Assembly: GCA_964503145.1 (NCBI GenBank)
Contig: CAZCYV010000001.1
Span: 558,001-622,000 of the forward strand
Origin: RBG-16-57-11 sp964503145
Lineage (GTDB): Bacteria; Chloroflexota; Anaerolineae; Anaerolineales; UBA4823
Reading direction: 5' to 3'
DNA length: 64,000 bases
Below are positions 34,911 to 43,476 of this stretch, one piece after another (positions within the stretch are counted from its first letter, which is position 1; each line of letters begins with the position of its first letter). The position numbers were made by a program, and so were the translations under genes. The notes beneath the pieces are model-generated. The model was not told the DNA's origin. It searched no databases and worked only from the letters and a program-made list of their open reading frames with translations.

Positions 34911-36367
34911 TCCGAGGCGCTCTCCTCGATGAACCGCCGAGCAGCGGAGATTTGCCCCACCGGGACGCTGCCGTTGCTTTCCCAATAATCCAGAAGCTGA
35001 CCCAATGTGAACACGCTATGCAGGCGGTAGCCCGCCTGCGCCAGCGCCTGCGCTGCGCCAGACTGACGGTCGATCAACACGATCACATCGCTGACCTGCA
35101 GGCCCGCGGCGATCAGCTTATCGATGGCCTCGAATTTACTGCCGCCGGTCGTCGCCAGGTCATCGATGACGGCCACGCGCTCGCCTGGAGCATATACGCC
35201 CTCGATCTCGGCTTTAGTGCCATAGGCCTTGACTTCCTTGCGCGGATAGATCATTGGCCAGCCGCCGTACAGGCTGATCGCCGCGCCGATGGGCAGGGCC
35301 GCGTAGGGCAAAGCCGCCAGCCGATCGAAACGCAGGCTGCGCAACAGCGGCAGGTAAGCGCGGGCGACCTGCTCCAACAGGCGCGGAAACCCTACCAGCA
35401 TGCGCAAATCGAGATAGATCGGCGAAAGCAGGCCGGACTTGAGGGTAAACTGGCCGAATTTGACACACCCCGCCTGGAGCAGACCATCCGCCAGCTCGGC
35501 CAGCGGCCCCGTCAGCGAGGGCTTGCTGAGCGGAGACCTCGCCGCCTGAACCCGAAGCGCCTGGCGCTGCCAGTTGATGGCGTCCCGCAAATCCAGCGCC
35601 GCCTGGCGGGGATTGGCAGACTGGGACAGCGCCCGTGAGATGGGCACCAGCAGACCCATACCATCGGCGCGCAGACCGAGGCGCAGGGCCGCCTCCAGAT
35701 CGCCTCCCTGCGCGCCTACGCCTGGCGCCAGAATCCAAAGCTCCGGCGCCAGGGAGCGCACCCGCCCCAGCGCTTCGGGGTGCGTCGCCCCGACCACCAG
35801 CCCCAGGTTGTCGGCCACATTCCATTTGCGAGCCAGCAACGCCACAGTCTCGTAGACAGTATAGCCGCCAGCCATTTCGAGTTCCAGCGGCAGACGGGCG
35901 AGCGGCAAGTCCTGAAGGTCGCTCGAGCCAGGATTGGAGGTCTTGCACAGCAGGAAAACGCCATGTTCTGGGTCTTCCAGAAAGGGCGCCAGAGAATCAT
36001 GCCCCAGATAGGGACTGAGGGTGACCGCATCCGCGTGAAGTGTATGGAAGGCCGCCCGGGCATAGGCCTGCGCCGTCGAGGCAATGTCGCCGCGCTTGGC
36101 ATCCAGGATCACCGGCGTTCCGGCAGGCAGGGCGGCGATGATCTCCTCCAGCAGCCGCAGCCCTTCGGCGCCAAAGACTTCGAAGAACGCTGCGTTCGGT
36201 TTGTACGCTGCAGCCAGGTCGACGGTGGCCTCAATCAGGCGCATACAAAAGGCGCGCGCCGCTTCCACACTGGGGGAGGGCAACTCGGCCAAGTGCGGAT
36301 CCAGACCCACGCACAGGAGCGAGTCGCTCTGGCGCACTCGTTCTTCGAGACGGCTGAAAAAGCCCAT
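34907..36367 (-). CDS. pyrFE: Orotidine-5'-phosphate decarboxylase / orotate phosphoribosyltransferase fusion
   Basis: 486 residues with two complete enzymes. Residues 1-275 are OMP decarboxylase of the type 2 subfamily (LCVGLDPHL, YKPNAAFFE, ILDAKRGDIASTA with K91 and D94, and APGVGAQGG). Residues 285-486 are orotate phosphoribosyltransferase (GQFTLKSGLLSPIYLDLR, the KEVKAYGTK loop, and PRPP motif VIDDLATTGGS). They catalyse the last two steps to UMP. The order, decarboxylase first, is the reverse of animal UMP synthase. The gene starts 11 bases after pyrB and overlaps pyrD by 4 bases, so it sits inside the pyr operon. No frameshift is seen at the junction. Confidence 0.95.
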   Translation of the reverse strand: MGFFSRLEERVRQSDSLLCVGLDPHLAELPSPSVEAARAFCMRLIEATVDLAAAYKPNAAFFEVFGAEGLRLLEEIIAALPAGTPVILDAKRGDIASTAQAYARAAFHTLHADAVTLSPYLGHDSLAPFLEDPEHGVFLLCKTSNPGSSDLQDLPLARLPLELEMAGGYTVYETVALLARKWNVADNLGLVVGATHPEALGRVRSLAPELWILAPGVGAQGGDLEAALRLGLRADGMGLLVPISRALSQSANPRQAALDLRDAINWQRQALRVQAARSPLSKPSLTGPLAELADGLLQAGCVKFGQFTLKSGLLSPIYLDLRMLVGFPRLLEQVARAYLPLLRSLRFDRLAALPYAALPIGAAISLYGGWPMIYPRKEVKAYGTKAEIEGVYAPGERVAVIDDLATTGGSKFEAIDKLIAAGLQVSDVIVLIDRQSGAAQALAQAGYRLHSVFTLGQLLDYWESNGSVPVGQISAARRFIEESASE

Positions 36368-36378
36368 GACCTTCTCCC

Positions 36379-37371
36379 CTACGCTTTGCCGAGCACCATC
36401 GCCAGCAGCGCCATGCGCACGTACAGGCCGTACTCCATCTGGCGGAAATAGGCGGCGCGGGGGTCCTCATCGACCTCCATGCTGATCTCGCCAACGCGAG
36501 GCAGCGGATGCATGATGATCATATGCTCTTTGGCGGCGCGCAGCGTTTCGGGAGTGATCACGAAGGCGCCTTTGACCGCTTCGTATGCCTGCGGGTCTTC
36601 GAAGCGCTCCTTTTGGACGCGAGTGACATACAGCACATCCGTCTCGGCGATCACCGGCTCCAGGCGATCATATTCGGCCTGAGGGACGCCCTGCTCTTTC
36701 AGCTCCATGATGATTTCCGGCGGCATGCGCAGGATATCCGGCGAAACGTAATTGATGTTCACCCGGAACAGCGCCAGCAGGCGCGCCAGCGAATGAACAG
36801 TGCGCCCATATTTCAGGTCGCCCAACATGGTCACTGTCAGCCCGTCCACGCGGTTCAACTCTTCGAGGATCGTGAACAGGTCGAGCAAGGCCTGAGTGGG
36901 ATGCTCGCCTATCCCGTCGCCAGCGTTAATGATCGGCTTGCGGGCGTATTTGGCCGCCAGGGCCGAAGCGCCGACCTCGGGGTGGCGCAGGACGATCACA
37001 TCGGCATAGCACTCCAGGGTGCGCACCGTATCCGGCAGGGACTCGCCTTTGGCGACCGAGGAGTAGCGCACTTCGTTGATCGGGATGACGCTGCCGCCCA
37101 GGCGCTCCATCGCAGATGTGAATGAAGAAGATGTACGGGTGGAAGGCTCATAAAACAGATTAGCCAGGATTTTGCCTTTTAACAGGTCAAAGGTGCCGAT
37201 CCGCTGCACCATCTCGCGCATCTCATGGGCAACGCCAAAGATGTAATCTAAGTCCTGGCGGCTGAACTGCTTGACAGAAAGAATGTCTCGCCCGTAGAAG
37301 GGCGCGGTGCGGTGATCGCCAAACGGTATGTAGGGATTCTCATTTCGGGGTGGGGGAACTAAAGCGGTCAT
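36379..37371 (-). CDS. pyrB: Aspartate carbamoyltransferase catalytic chain
   Basis: 330 residues. The carbamoyl phosphate loop EPSTRTSSSF near residues 79-88, the NAGDGIGEHPTQALLD motif near 152-167 and HPLPRVGEIS near 293-302 are all intact. The enzyme condenses carbamoyl phosphate and aspartate. There is no pyrI regulatory chain next to it, and the N-terminus carries a Pro-rich extension of about 20 residues (PYIPFGDHRTAPFYG). It is followed by pyrFE with an 11-base gap and preceded by pyrC. Control is likely at the leader upstream of pyrC. Confidence 0.95.
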   Translation of the reverse strand: MTALVPPPRNENPYIPFGDHRTAPFYGRDILSVKQFSRQDLDYIFGVAHEMREMVQRIGTFDLLKGKILANLFYEPSTRTSSSFTSAMERLGGSVIPINEVRYSSVAKGESLPDTVRTLECYADVIVLRHPEVGASALAAKYARKPIINAGDGIGEHPTQALLDLFTILEELNRVDGLTVTMLGDLKYGRTVHSLARLLALFRVNINYVSPDILRMPPEIIMELKEQGVPQAEYDRLEPVIAETDVLYVTRVQKERFEDPQAYEAVKGAFVITPETLRAAKEHMIIMHPLPRVGEISMEVDEDPRAAYFRQMEYGLYVRMALLAMVLGKA

Positions 37372-37408
37372 TCTATTTCTCCTTATCAGAATTTACACCT
37401 CGGCCAGA

Positions 37409-38497
37409 TCACAGGCGCTGGCCAGATGAATTTCTCAGATTTCGGCCATACCCGGGCTGCGCCAGGACAACGCCGCGTCCGGCGTTGCGGTCCCAACAGT
37501 ACGCTTCCTGGCCGCGCAGCACCACGCGCTGCACGCGGCCGCGCACCTTCCAGCCTTCGAAGGGCGTCCAGGCGCAGCGGCTGTGCAGTTCGGAGGCCCG
37601 GATCTCCCATTCCGCCCGCAGGTCGATCTCGATCCAGGTTTCGGGCTGTTCGGGAAGGCCAAAGATGCGCCGGGGATTGGTGTGCATCCGCGCCACCAGG
37701 TCTTCCAAAGTCAGGCGTCCTTCGGAGACCGCAGTCAATAAGAGCGGCAAGGCGGTCTCCAGGCCGGGAAAGCCGGGGGGCGGGTTGAGACCGTCTTTCT
37801 CTTCCAGGGTGTGCGGGGCATGGTCAGTGGCAAAGCAATCGATGACCTCCAGGTTAGCCCACAGGGCGTCCCGGTCGGCGGGGGAGGCCAGGCGCGGACG
37901 GACCTCGCTGCGCCCAGATCCCAGCGCGGGGATATCCTCGGCGGTGAGGAACAGATGATGCGGCGCGACCTCGCAGGTGACCGGGATGCCCTTCTCCTTT
38001 GCCGAGCGGATAAGCAAGATTTCCTCGCGCAATGAGACATGCGCGATGTGCACCGGGCGGTCGTATAGCGCAGCCAGCAAGATCACCGCGGCCATGCTGC
38101 GGCTTTCGGCGTGGGCGACGATGGGCATCTGGCGCGGCCAGCGGGCGAAATGCTCCATCCACAAGGTCATGTCATCCAGCCGCAGCGGGCCAAAGGTCTG
38201 ATCCAGGTACATTTTCAAGCCAGCAGCGCGCGGAGCAAGCTCCGCCAGCTCAGCGGCGTTATCCGGTCCTGCGCCCAGGTACTGAGCGTAATCGCAACGC
38301 GCTTTGCCGGAAGCGGCCCGCTCGACCAGAGCCAGGCTGTCTGCGTCGGTGATTGGGGGTGTGGTGTTCGGCATGGCCAGGACAGCGGTGAAGCCGCCCG
38401 CCAACGCAGCCGCTGTGCCGCTATCCCAATTCTCTTTATGTGTTGCGCCAGGCTCGCGCAGGTGTACATGGGGATCGATCAATCCGGGCAGTTTCAT
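37409..38497 (-). CDS. pyrC: Dihydroorotase
   Basis: 362 residues starting MKLPGLIDPHVHLREPG, so it lacks the N-terminal barrel strand of many dihydroorotases and resembles the dihydroorotase domain of animal CAD. Metal ligands are visible: HVH near 10-12, the carboxylated Lys in GLKMYLDQTFG, HAES, HIAHVS and DHAPHTLEE. It closes carbamoyl aspartate to dihydroorotate. It is the first gene of the pyr operon, 37 bases upstream of pyrB, and directly follows a leader with two hairpins and a strong promoter. ATG 38497 is chosen from the family start. Confidence 0.92.
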   Translation of the reverse strand: MKLPGLIDPHVHLREPGATHKENWDSGTAAALAGGFTAVLAMPNTTPPITDADSLALVERAASGKARCDYAQYLGAGPDNAAELAELAPRAAGLKMYLDQTFGPLRLDDMTLWMEHFARWPRQMPIVAHAESRSMAAVILLAALYDRPVHIAHVSLREEILLIRSAKEKGIPVTCEVAPHHLFLTAEDIPALGSGRSEVRPRLASPADRDALWANLEVIDCFATDHAPHTLEEKDGLNPPPGFPGLETALPLLLTAVSEGRLTLEDLVARMHTNPRRIFGLPEQPETWIEIDLRAEWEIRASELHSRCAWTPFEGWKVRGRVQRVVLRGQEAYCWDRNAGRGVVLAQPGYGRNLRNSSGQRL

Positions 38498-38512
38498 CGT
38501 TCCTCAGGCATA

Positions 38513-38538
38513 AAAATAGAGCCATTAGGCTCTATTTT
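38513..38538 (-). terminator. Second leader hairpin before pyrC
   Basis: Perfect 11-bp stem (38513-38523 with 38528-38538), 4-base loop; on the minus strand it ends in a T5 run, 15 bases before the pyrC start. Together with the hairpin at 38559-38590 it looks like a tandem attenuator. Confidence 0.7.
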
Positions 38539-38558
38539 CGGAAGGGTGAGATAAAAAA

Positions 38559-38590
38559 ATCGCCCACATCGGCCGCAGCCGCAGGGCGAT
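38559..38590 (-). terminator. First leader hairpin of the pyr operon, attenuator candidate
   Basis: On the minus strand ATCGCCC pairs with GGGCGAT (38590-38584 and 38565-38559), with a small inner CGGC/GCCG stem, followed by seven T. It lies between the promoter and pyrC, where a terminator makes sense only for regulated transcription. Confidence 0.75.
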
Positions 38591-38632
38591 ATAGTAAGTA
38601 CATCACAGTTCTTGGGGTAAACATTTCGCCTG

Positions 38633-38660
38633 ATTCTATTGCGAATCTACGTCATGTCAA
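38633..38660 (-). promoter_or_regulatory. Promoter of the pyrimidine operon, flanked by an inverted repeat
   Basis: On the minus strand TTGACA, a 16-base spacer and TAGAAT (plus-strand TGTCAA 38655-38660, ATTCTA 38633-38638). CGCCTGA (38627-38633) and its inverse TCAGGCG (38679-38685) bracket it, which suggests operators or a looped site. Confidence 0.75.
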
Positions 38661-38699
38661 GGTGGATTGCCACATTTTCAGGCGATTCTTAATCTTTTC

Positions 38700-39467
38700 T
38701 CATAGCTGCCAGCTTTCCAACTGCTCAAACGCATGATAAGCGGTCAAGTCCAGATGCAGCGGGGTGATCGAAGCCCAGCCATTTTGCAGCGCCCCGATGT
38801 CGGTACCCTCTTCAGGGACGCCGCTGGGAGCGTCCCCGCCAATCCAGTAGTATGGGCGGCCGCGCGGGTCCTCACGCCGCACCAGCAGGTCATGGTAAAC
38901 GCGCAGCCCCTGGCGGGTGATGCGCAGGCCGCGAATCTGATCCATAGGAAGATAGGGGACGTTCACATTGAGCAGCACATTCTTGGGGAGGCCGTGCTCG
39001 ATCACCGCCCGCACTACGCGTCCGGCGATCTGCGCCGCGGGTTCGAAATCCCGGTCGCCAACGTGGTTCTCCGGCAAATCCAGCGAAACGGCGACGCCGG
39101 GCAGCCCCCAGATCGCCGCTTCCATCGCTGCGGTCACCGTGCCGGAATAGGTGACATCATGGCCCAAATTGGCATTGGAATTGATCCCCGAAACCACCAG
39201 ATCGATCTTCTCTGGCAACAGCCCCAGGATCGCCAGGGCGACGCAATCGGACGGTGCGCCGTCCGAAGCCAGCGCCGGCGTGCCATCCGCCAGCCGCACT
39301 TCCCTGACGCGCAACGGGCGATGCAGCGTCTTGACATGTCCAGAGGCCGACCAGTTATGATCCGGCGCCAGGACGGTCACTTTACCCAACTGGCGCATCT
39401 CTAACGCCAGCGCAAGCAACCCTGGCGCCATGACTCCATCATCGTTGGTAACCAAAATGTGTTTCAT
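38700..39467 (-). CDS. surE: 5'-nucleotidase SurE
   Basis: 255 residues. The start MKHILVTNDDGVMAPG carries the metal-binding NDDG motif, followed by APDHNWSASGH, SDGAPSDCVALA and SGIN(S/x)NANLGHDVTYSGTVTAAMEA, all SurE hallmarks. SurE removes phosphate from nucleoside 5'- and 3'-monophosphates and short polyphosphates. It lies just upstream of the pyr promoter on the same strand, but that promoter and the leader hairpins make separate control likely. Its role in nucleotide balance fits the pyr genes beside it. Confidence 0.94.
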   Translation of the reverse strand: MKHILVTNDDGVMAPGLLALALEMRQLGKVTVLAPDHNWSASGHVKTLHRPLRVREVRLADGTPALASDGAPSDCVALAILGLLPEKIDLVVSGINSNANLGHDVTYSGTVTAAMEAAIWGLPGVAVSLDLPENHVGDRDFEPAAQIAGRVVRAVIEHGLPKNVLLNVNVPYLPMDQIRGLRITRQGLRVYHDLLVRREDPRGRPYYWIGGDAPSGVPEEGTDIGALQNGWASITPLHLDLTAYHAFEQLESWQL

Positions 39468-39563
39468 CTTGTTCAGTCTGTGTCCTGAGCGAGCATTATA
39501 ATGATAAAATCGATTTAGAGTCCAAATCCGCCTTTCCCAAAGAAAACTCTAAGGAGGAAAACC

Positions 39564-40475
39564 ATGACCATCATTCGCCGCATTATCGGGGTGCTGCTGA
39601 TCCTTGCTGCGATCGGAGGGCTGATCTTCAGCATCGTTGCTCTGAGCGCCATCTGGAATGCTCAGACTGCGATGACCACCGGCCTGCAGAATACCCTCGA
39701 CCTGCTCGGTCAGACGCTCAGCACAACCTCTCAAGGATTGGTGATTACCCGGCAATCCTTGCAGAACTCGGTAGAACTCATTGGCAATCTGCAGGCCACC
39801 GTAGAGACCACCGCGGAAGCGATAGGCTCGACGAACCCACTGGTGGACGAAATCGCCCGCCTGATGAAAGACGATTTGCCAACCACCATCCGGGCGGTGC
39901 AGACCTCATTGAGAACTGCCCAGCAAAGCGCAGCGGCGATCGACACTGTCTTGGGAGCCTTGAGAGGCATCCCACTGATCGGGTCGAGTATCGGCTATAA
40001 CCCAGAGGTGCCTCTGGCTGACGCCCTGGGAGACGTGGCAGAGAGCCTGGAAAGTCTTCCGGACTCTTTTCTCGCCATGCAAGACAACCTGAAAAACACC
40101 CAAAGCAACTTGCAGACATTCGAGGCCGACCTGACCGTGATGGCCGATTCGGTGGGACAGATCCAGTCCAGCGTGGCGCAATACGACCAGGTCATTGGCG
40201 GCTACCAGGCATCGCTCGACCAGGTGCTGGCGCAAATAGAGGCGCTTTCTGCCAACCTTCCCAACATCGTGCGCATGCTATCGATTGGCCTGACCGCCTT
40301 CCTGGTGTGGATGGCAATCGCGCAGCTTGGCCTGTTCACCCAGGGCTGGGAACTGCTGACCGAGAGCCGAAAACGCGGCGAGCAGGAAGAGCGAGAGACG
40401 AAGAGCGAACAAGACGAATCTGCTGAGATAAAGAGTGAAGTGAAGGCGGCGACGGAAGAGGAAGGCAAATCCTGA
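39564..40475 (+). CDS. Two-span membrane protein with long coiled coil
   Basis: 303 residues. A hydrophobic segment lies at about 6-30 and another near 232-252. Between them is a Gln/Ser/Thr/Asn-rich alpha-helical region with heptad spacing (e.g. TLDLLGQTLSTTSQGLV, NLQATVETTAEAIGS) predicted as a coiled coil outside the cell. The tail after the second span is strongly charged (Glu/Lys/Arg), ending in EEEGKS inside the cell. It resembles no enzyme. AAGGAGG lies upstream of the ATG. A TATAAT at 39497-39502 may be its -10 box. It is convergent with the aconitase gene, with a strong terminator hairpin between. Function unknown. Confidence 0.72.
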   Translation: MTIIRRIIGVLLILAAIGGLIFSIVALSAIWNAQTAMTTGLQNTLDLLGQTLSTTSQGLVITRQSLQNSVELIGNLQATVETTAEAIGSTNPLVDEIARLMKDDLPTTIRAVQTSLRTAQQSAAAIDTVLGALRGIPLIGSSIGYNPEVPLADALGDVAESLESLPDSFLAMQDNLKNTQSNLQTFEADLTVMADSVGQIQSSVAQYDQVIGGYQASLDQVLAQIEALSANLPNIVRMLSIGLTAFLVWMAIAQLGLFTQGWELLTESRKRGEQEERETKSEQDESAEIKSEVKAATEEEGKS

Positions 40476-40533
40476 GGCCTCTCAGCCGCAAAGGCGCAGC
40501 TCTTTCTATCGCAACCAACCAAGTGTGGCATGA

Positions 40534-40701
40534 TTTCGAGAGCACGGCTTTTCGACAGTTGGACAGTTCAGTTTCAGCGCCGCGCCAGAATTTTACCTGA
40601 CAAATGAACAGGGCAAAATCATCGGCGCCTGGGATGAAGGGGTGGAAGAGGCAAAGTTACAGCACGCCTTCGAGCGGGCATTAAGCGGAACCGGGGAGTG
40701 A
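40534..40701 (+). pseudogene. Possible protein-coding remnant
   Basis: An open frame of 56 codons without a start codon after an in-frame stop at 40531. It reads like real protein at its end (EFYLTNEQGKIIGAWDEG, then EEAKLQHAFERAL). The stop at 40699 lies inside the arm of the terminator hairpin at 40688-40736. It could be a decayed gene end or a chance ORF; the peptide is coherent but no family is recognised. Confidence 0.3.
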
Positions 40702-40736
40702 TGCGCGGAACGTCCCATCCCATCACTCCCCGGTTC
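40688..40736. terminator. Bidirectional terminator hairpin
   Basis: Perfect 16-bp inverted repeat, 40688-40703 with 40721-40736, loop 17. It lies between the convergent coiled-coil membrane protein gene (+) and aconitase gene (-), where a shared transcription stop is expected. The T run is short. Confidence 0.75.
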
Positions 40737-40753
40737 GGGTATTTTCCACTCGG

Positions 40754-43465
40754 CTAATTTTCCATCATATTTCGCAAGACGGTGTGCAGAATGCCGCCGT
40801 TGCGATAATATTCGACCTCGATCGGCGTATCCAGCCGGGCGATGGCCTTAAATGTCAGCGTGCTGCCATCTTCGCGAAGAGCATGTACGGTGACTTCGCT
40901 CTTAGGAGCGATGTCATCGCTCAGGCCCTCAATGGTGAAGACTTCGCGGCCCGTCAGGCCAAGCGTATCCACGTTCTCGCCCGGCTTGAACACCAGCGGG
41001 AGCACACCCATGCCGATCAGGTTGGAGCGATGGATACGCTCGAAAGACTCGACCAGCACGGCGCGTATCCCCAACAGCAGGGTGCCTTTGGCGGCCCAGT
41101 CGCGGCTGGAGCCGGAGCCATACTCCTTGCCCCCCAGCACGATCAGCGGCACGCCCTCCTCGCGGTACTTCATCGCCGCATCATAGATGCTCATGCGCTC
41201 GCCATCCGGCAAGTGCAGAGTCAGGCCGCCCTCGACGCCGGGTAGCATGCGGTTCTTCAGGCGGATATTCGCAAACGTCCCGCGGGTCATCACCCGATCG
41301 TTACCACGTCGGGAGCCGTAGGAGTTGAAATCGCGCGGCGCCACCCCGCGTTCGATCAGGTACTTTCCCGCCGGGCTATCGGGAGAGATGGAGCCGGCCG
41401 GCGAGATGTGGTCGGTGGTGATCGAATCGCCCAGCACTGCCAGCACTCGCGCCTGGCGAATATCCTGAACAGGCGGAACTTCGCGCGTCAACCCCACGAA
41501 GAAAGGCGGCTCCTGGATGTAAGTCGAAGCTTCATCCCAATCATACAGCTCGCTATCGCCGGATTGGATCGCATTCCAGGTCTCGTTGCCCGTAAAGACA
41601 TCGGCGTATTTCTCGGTGAACATTTCGGGGCGCACGACCTGAGCGATGACCTCTTGAATCTCCTGGTCGGAGGGCCAGATCTCGCGCAGGTAAACCGGCT
41701 CACCCTGCGGGTCGAACCCAATCGGTTCATGGATCAGATCCTTGTCCATTGCGCCCGCCAGGGCATAGGCCACCACCAGCGGCGGCGAGGCCAGGTAGTT
41801 GGCGCGCACGTATGGGTGCACACGCCCTTCGAAATTACGATTGCCCGAAAGCACCGCTGCGGCCACCAGATCGGTGCTGGTGATCGCCTGAACAACATCC
41901 GGCGGCAACGGGCCGGAATTGCCGATGCATGTGGTGCAGCCATAGCCAACCACGTTGAAGCCCAACGCAGCCAGCGGCTCCAGCAGACCGGCCTGCTGCA
42001 GGTATTCGGTGACCACTCGCGAGCCAGGCGCCAGGCTGGTCTTGACATAAGGCTTGACCTTCAGGCCGCGCGCCACGGCATTGCGCGCCAGCAGGCCGGC
42101 GCCGACAAGCACCGAGGGGTTGGAAGTGTTGGTACAGGAAGTGATCGCCGCGATCACCACCGCTCCGTGCCCCATTTCGACTGTTTTGCCATTCGTCCCC
42201 AGCACAGCGCGGCGCGCCAATTGCTCTGCGGTCAGTTCGTAACCGCGCTCCTTCACCGGCGCAGTCAGGGCTAGCTTGAAGCTGCGCGGCACTTCGCTCA
42301 GCGGCACGCGATCCTGGGGGCGCTTCGGGCCTGCCAGGCTGGGCTCAACGCTGCTCAGATCGAGCTCCAGGTTATCGGTAAATTCTGGGTCAGGCGTAGA
42401 AGCGGTGCGGAAAAGGCCCTGCTCTTTACAGTAACGCTCCACGCGATCGATCAACTCCGCCGGGCGACCGGTCAGGCGCAAATAGCGCAGCGTCTCGTCA
42501 TCCACCGGGAAGAAGCCGATCGTCGCGCCGTATTCGGGCGCCATATTGGCGATCGTGGCCCGATCAGGCAGCGACATGGAAGCCAGCCCAGGGCCGTAGA
42601 ACTCGACGAACTTTTCCACCACGCCCTTCTTGCGCAACATCTGGGTCACGGTCAACGTCAAATCGGTGGCGGTCACGCCTTCGCGCAACTCGCCGTACAG
42701 CTTGAAACCGATGACCTCTGGCGTCACCAGGTCGATGGGCTGGCCCAGCATGGCGGCCTCGGCCTCGATGCCGCCCACGCCCCACCCCACGACCCCCAGG
42801 CCATTGATCATCGTGGTGTGCGAGTCGGTGCCGACCAGCGTATCGGGGAAAGCGATCAGTTCGCCATCTTGCGCTTTGGTCATCACCAACGAGGCCAGAT
42901 ATTCCAGGTTGACCTGGTGAACGATCCCGGTGGCAGGCGGGACGACGCGGAAGTTGGCGAAGGCCTTTTGCCCCCAACGCAGAAATTCATAGCGCTCGCG
43001 GTTGCGCTGAAATTCCAGCTCGGCGTTGCGCGAGAGTGCATCAGGGATGGCAAAGAAATCCACCTGCACCGAATGGTCGATCACCAGATCGACCGGCACC
43101 AGGGGATTGATCTTCTTGGGATCGCCGCCCAGGCGGGCCATCGCCGAGCGCATCGCCGCCAGGTCCACCACTGCGGGAACGCCGGTGAAATCCTGCATGA
43201 TCACTCGCGCCGGGGCAAACGGCAGCGAAGGGCGCTCTGCAGCGCGCGGCTGCCAGCCTGCCAGGTTGATCACATCCTGGCGGGTAATTTCTTTTTCATT
43301 GCACTGGCGCAACACCGACTCGAGCATGATGCGGATCGAAAATGGGAGCCGATCCAGATGGGTGAGGCCGGCCTTCTCCAGGCTTTCCAATCGAAAGATG
43401 AGATAATCGCCATGTGCGGTCTTCAAAACATGACGGGCGTTGAAATAGTCTTGGGTCATAACCAC
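40754..43465 (-). CDS. acnA: Aconitate hydratase A
   Basis: 903 residues, the size of monomeric AcnA/IRP-type aconitases. The first iron-sulfur Cys is in ITSCTNTSNPSV and the second and third are in GCTTCIGNSG; the C-terminal domain (LeuD-like swivel) carries GSSRDWAAKG. The 4Fe-4S enzyme interconverts citrate and isocitrate in the TCA cycle. The N-terminus matches family starts (FNARHVLKT). It is the last gene of a run that begins with the thiolase at 46548 and includes folK, a STAS-like protein and folP; the 11-base gap to folP suggests a shared transcript. The ATG is preceded by AAGGAG. Confidence 0.97.
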   Translation of the reverse strand: MVMTQDYFNARHVLKTAHGDYLIFRLESLEKAGLTHLDRLPFSIRIMLESVLRQCNEKEITRQDVINLAGWQPRAAERPSLPFAPARVIMQDFTGVPAVVDLAAMRSAMARLGGDPKKINPLVPVDLVIDHSVQVDFFAIPDALSRNAELEFQRNRERYEFLRWGQKAFANFRVVPPATGIVHQVNLEYLASLVMTKAQDGELIAFPDTLVGTDSHTTMINGLGVVGWGVGGIEAEAAMLGQPIDLVTPEVIGFKLYGELREGVTATDLTLTVTQMLRKKGVVEKFVEFYGPGLASMSLPDRATIANMAPEYGATIGFFPVDDETLRYLRLTGRPAELIDRVERYCKEQGLFRTASTPDPEFTDNLELDLSSVEPSLAGPKRPQDRVPLSEVPRSFKLALTAPVKERGYELTAEQLARRAVLGTNGKTVEMGHGAVVIAAITSCTNTSNPSVLVGAGLLARNAVARGLKVKPYVKTSLAPGSRVVTEYLQQAGLLEPLAALGFNVVGYGCTTCIGNSGPLPPDVVQAITSTDLVAAAVLSGNRNFEGRVHPYVRANYLASPPLVVAYALAGAMDKDLIHEPIGFDPQGEPVYLREIWPSDQEIQEVIAQVVRPEMFTEKYADVFTGNETWNAIQSGDSELYDWDEASTYIQEPPFFVGLTREVPPVQDIRQARVLAVLGDSITTDHISPAGSISPDSPAGKYLIERGVAPRDFNSYGSRRGNDRVMTRGTFANIRLKNRMLPGVEGGLTLHLPDGERMSIYDAAMKYREEGVPLIVLGGKEYGSGSSRDWAAKGTLLLGIRAVLVESFERIHRSNLIGMGVLPLVFKPGENVDTLGLTGREVFTIEGLSDDIAPKSEVTVHALREDGSTLTFKAIARLDTPIEVEYYRNGGILHTVLRNMMEN

Positions 43466-43476
43466 TCCTTGAAAGA

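Noticed and set aside
35780..36451. Plus-strand ORF of 223 codons over pyrFE
   Set aside because: Antisense shadow of the fusion gene, which has all catalytic motifs on the minus strand.
40501..40701. In-frame UGA at 40531 as a selenocysteine codon
   Set aside because: The frame upstream of the UGA does not read like protein and no start or SECIS-like hairpin follows directly.
41408..42274. Long plus-strand ORF of 288 codons inside the aconitase gene
   Set aside because: It is a mirror frame of a well-supported aconitase. GC-rich third positions in real genes produce such long shadows throughout this window.
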